Shown here in pieces: positions 62,562-64,000 of a DNA stretch of 64,000 nucleotides (position 1 is its first letter; every line of letters starts with the position of its first letter). Made by a program: the position numbers and the translations under genes. Source of the DNA: Bacteroidaceae bacterium (GTDB lineage Bacteria; Bacteroidota; Bacteroidia; Bacteroidales; Bacteroidaceae); NCBI GenBank assembly GCA_017416705.1, contig JAFQBG010000010.1, positions 62,001-126,000 on the forward strand. Reading direction: 5' to 3'. The notes under the pieces are model-generated. The model was not told the origin of the DNA, did not search any database, and was given only the letters and a program-made list of their open reading frames with translations.

Positions 62562-64000
62562 ATGCATAAGAAAACCCCGTTTCTGATACTGCCATTGGCT
62601 GTCATCGCCATAATCACCCTGCTGGCATTCAGCAACGACAGACGTAAATTCACTCTGTCGCAACAACTGAGCATATTCAACACCATAATTAAGGATTTGG
62701 ACCTTTTTTATGTAGATACCATCGCTCCCGAAAAAATAATAAGGGATGGAATAGATGCCATGCTTGGCAAGTTAGACCCCTACACCGTTTATTATCCCGA
62801 AAAAGAGGCCGACGATTTAAAAATGATGATTACGGGAAAATATGCCGGCATAGGTTCGGTAATACGTTACCACACCGACAAAAAAACCACTGTCATAGCC
62901 GACCCCTACGACAATATGCCGGCCGCAAAAGCGGGGTTGCGCATAGGCGATGAGATTTTGTATGTAAACGACACCGATGTGCGCGGAATGAGCACCGACA
63001 GCGTGAGCAATATGCTACGTGGCGAGGCCGGCATCAAGCTGACAATAACACTGAACCGTCCCGGCGAGGATGCACCGCACAAAGTAACGCTCGAACGAGA
63101 AAATATAACACTGCCCGCCATACCCTACTACGGCATTGTGCGCGACAGTATAGGATATATAAGTTTCGACAGCTTCACCGAAAAATGTTCGAGGGATATG
63201 CGACGCGCCATCATCGACCTGAAAGGCAAGGGGGCCACATCGTTCATAATCGACCTGCGCGGCAACGGTGGCGGTTCGTTGCAGGAATCCATAGATATTG
63301 TGAACCTGTTTGTGGGAAAAGGAAAAACCATTGTAACCACAAAGGGCAAGACAAAGCAGGTGAACGAAGAGTATAAAACCACTCGCGAGCCATTGGACAC
63401 CGTATCGCCTATATTCGTTCTTGTCGATGGGCACACAGCATCGGCAGCCGAGATTTTGGCAGGGTCGTTGCAGGATTTCGACCGCGCCGTCATAGTGGGT
63501 TCACGCACCTACGGCAAAGGCCTTGTTCAAAGCACCCGCTCGCTCCCCGGCAACGGATACCTGAAACTGACAACATCGAAATACTACATACCAAGCGGAC
63601 GATGCGTTCAAGCCTTGGACTACAACCACCGCGGACACGACGGCACAGCAAAACGCATCCCCGACAGCCTGACAAACATATTCTACACAGCCGCAGGACG
63701 TCAAGTGCGCGATGGTGGCGGCATACGCCCCGACGTCGAGCCCAAAGCCGAGGAACTATCGACCCTGCTATTCTACCTGTTGCAGGATATGGCCATATTC
63801 GACTACGCCACAAACTACCGTCTGCGCTACGACAGCATAGCCCCGGCCCACAAGTTCGAGATAAGCGACAACGACTACGAGCTATTCAAGAAGGAGCTTA
63901 TAAAGAGCGGATTTAACTACGACATGCAAAGCAGCAAACTGCTGAAACAGCTGAAAGAAATGATAGAATTCGAAGGCTACAAGGAGATAACCAAGAACGA
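62562..64000 (+). CDS. S41 (CtpA-like) carboxy-terminal processing protease (cut by the right edge)
   Basis: The frame is open from the ATG at 62562 to the window end (about 479 residues, no stop). An N-terminal membrane anchor or signal (FLILPLAVIAIITLLAF) is followed by LDPYTVYYPEKEADDLKMMI and a PDZ domain (about 85-170; PAAKAGLRIGDEILYVNDTD). The protease core has FIIDLRGNGGGSLQESIDIV, catalytic Ser294 in DGHTASAAEILAGSLQD and the general-base Lys319 in RTYGKGLVQSTRSLPGNGYL. Such proteases trim or degrade envelope proteins in the periplasm. Only the extreme C-terminus is missing. Confidence 0.92.
   Translation, partial: MHKKTPFLILPLAVIAIITLLAFSNDRRKFTLSQQLSIFNTIIKDLDLFYVDTIAPEKIIRDGIDAMLGKLDPYTVYYPEKEADDLKMMITGKYAGIGSVIRYHTDKKTTVIADPYDNMPAAKAGLRIGDEILYVNDTDVRGMSTDSVSNMLRGEAGIKLTITLNRPGEDAPHKVTLERENITLPAIPYYGIVRDSIGYISFDSFTEKCSRDMRRAIIDLKGKGATSFIIDLRGNGGGSLQESIDIVNLFVGKGKTIVTTKGKTKQVNEEYKTTREPLDTVSPIFVLVDGHTASAAEILAGSLQDFDRAVIVGSRTYGKGLVQSTRSLPGNGYLKLTTSKYYIPSGRCVQALDYNHRGHDGTAKRIPDSLTNIFYTAAGRQVRDGGGIRPDVEPKAEELSTLLFYLLQDMAIFDYATNYRLRYDSIAPAHKFEISDNDYELFKKELIKSGFNYDMQSSKLLKQLKEMIEFEGYKEITKN

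Overview
The window comes from a Bacteroidales chromosome (phylum Bacteroidota). Supporting signs are promoter-like TTTG...TAnnTTTG elements instead of sigma-70 boxes, no Shine-Dalgarno dependence, a SecA of about 1,100 residues, a short histone H1-like protein, a GH110 lipoprotein, a PG0541-type gene behind an RND pump, and the order coaX - outer membrane protein - TPR protein - lptC - CNNM/CorC protein - PpiD-like foldase. Genus and species cannot be fixed from the sequence. All genes appear intact except the two cut by the window edges.

Region 1 (1-2245): a GH2 beta-galactosidase (minus strand, cut by the left edge), a 58-residue histone H1-like gene, then about 800 bases of AT-rich DNA with no convincing gene. 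It ends in a promoter and a leader carrying two perfect inverted repeats.

Region 2 (2246-25703): one plus-strand exopolysaccharide/capsule operon. It encodes a Wza-like export lipoprotein, a Wzc-like BY-kinase with a glycine-tyrosine tail, a UDP-sugar epimerase, UDP-glucose dehydrogenase, two small unknown proteins, a Wzx-like flippase, an FrhB-type iron-sulfur domain fused to a glycosyltransferase, a polysaccharide pyruvyl transferase, four GT2 enzymes, an MBOAT plus SGNH-like O-acylation pair, a Wzy-like polymerase, two GT4 enzymes, a TupA-like ATP-grasp protein, an acyltransferase-3 and a GT26 (WecG/TagA) enzyme. Together they predict an acidic, uronate-containing, pyruvylated and O-acylated polymer made by the Wzx/Wzy route. 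No initiating phosphoglycosyltransferase and no UpxY/UpxZ regulator is present. A perfect 23-bp hairpin ends the operon.

Region 3 (25739-32469, minus): two phage tail-fibre-like genes with no other phage genes around them. The larger (1,760 residues) carries two SGNH/GDSL-type hydrolase regions.

Region 4 (32532-36224, plus): a TPP-riboswitch operon for thiamine: TonB-dependent receptor, PnuC-type permease and thiamine pyrophosphokinase. It converges on a minus-strand pair, an RluA-type pseudouridine synthase with a long N-terminal extension and a GH110 alpha-galactosidase-like lipoprotein.

Region 5 (40100-50701, plus): secA and a small acidic protein, then a TetR-controlled RND efflux operon (TetR, TolC, membrane fusion protein, RND permease, PG0541-type protein). 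A 22-bp perfect palindrome sits on the TetR promoter.

Region 6 (50720-64000): a degenerate alkaline-phosphatase-fold protein and a DUF4105 protein (minus), then the coaX...PpiD-like envelope cluster (plus). Beyond it lies a 1-kb intergenic region with 28-bp and 220-bp tandem repeats, then tRNA-Asn and an S41/CtpA protease cut by the right edge.
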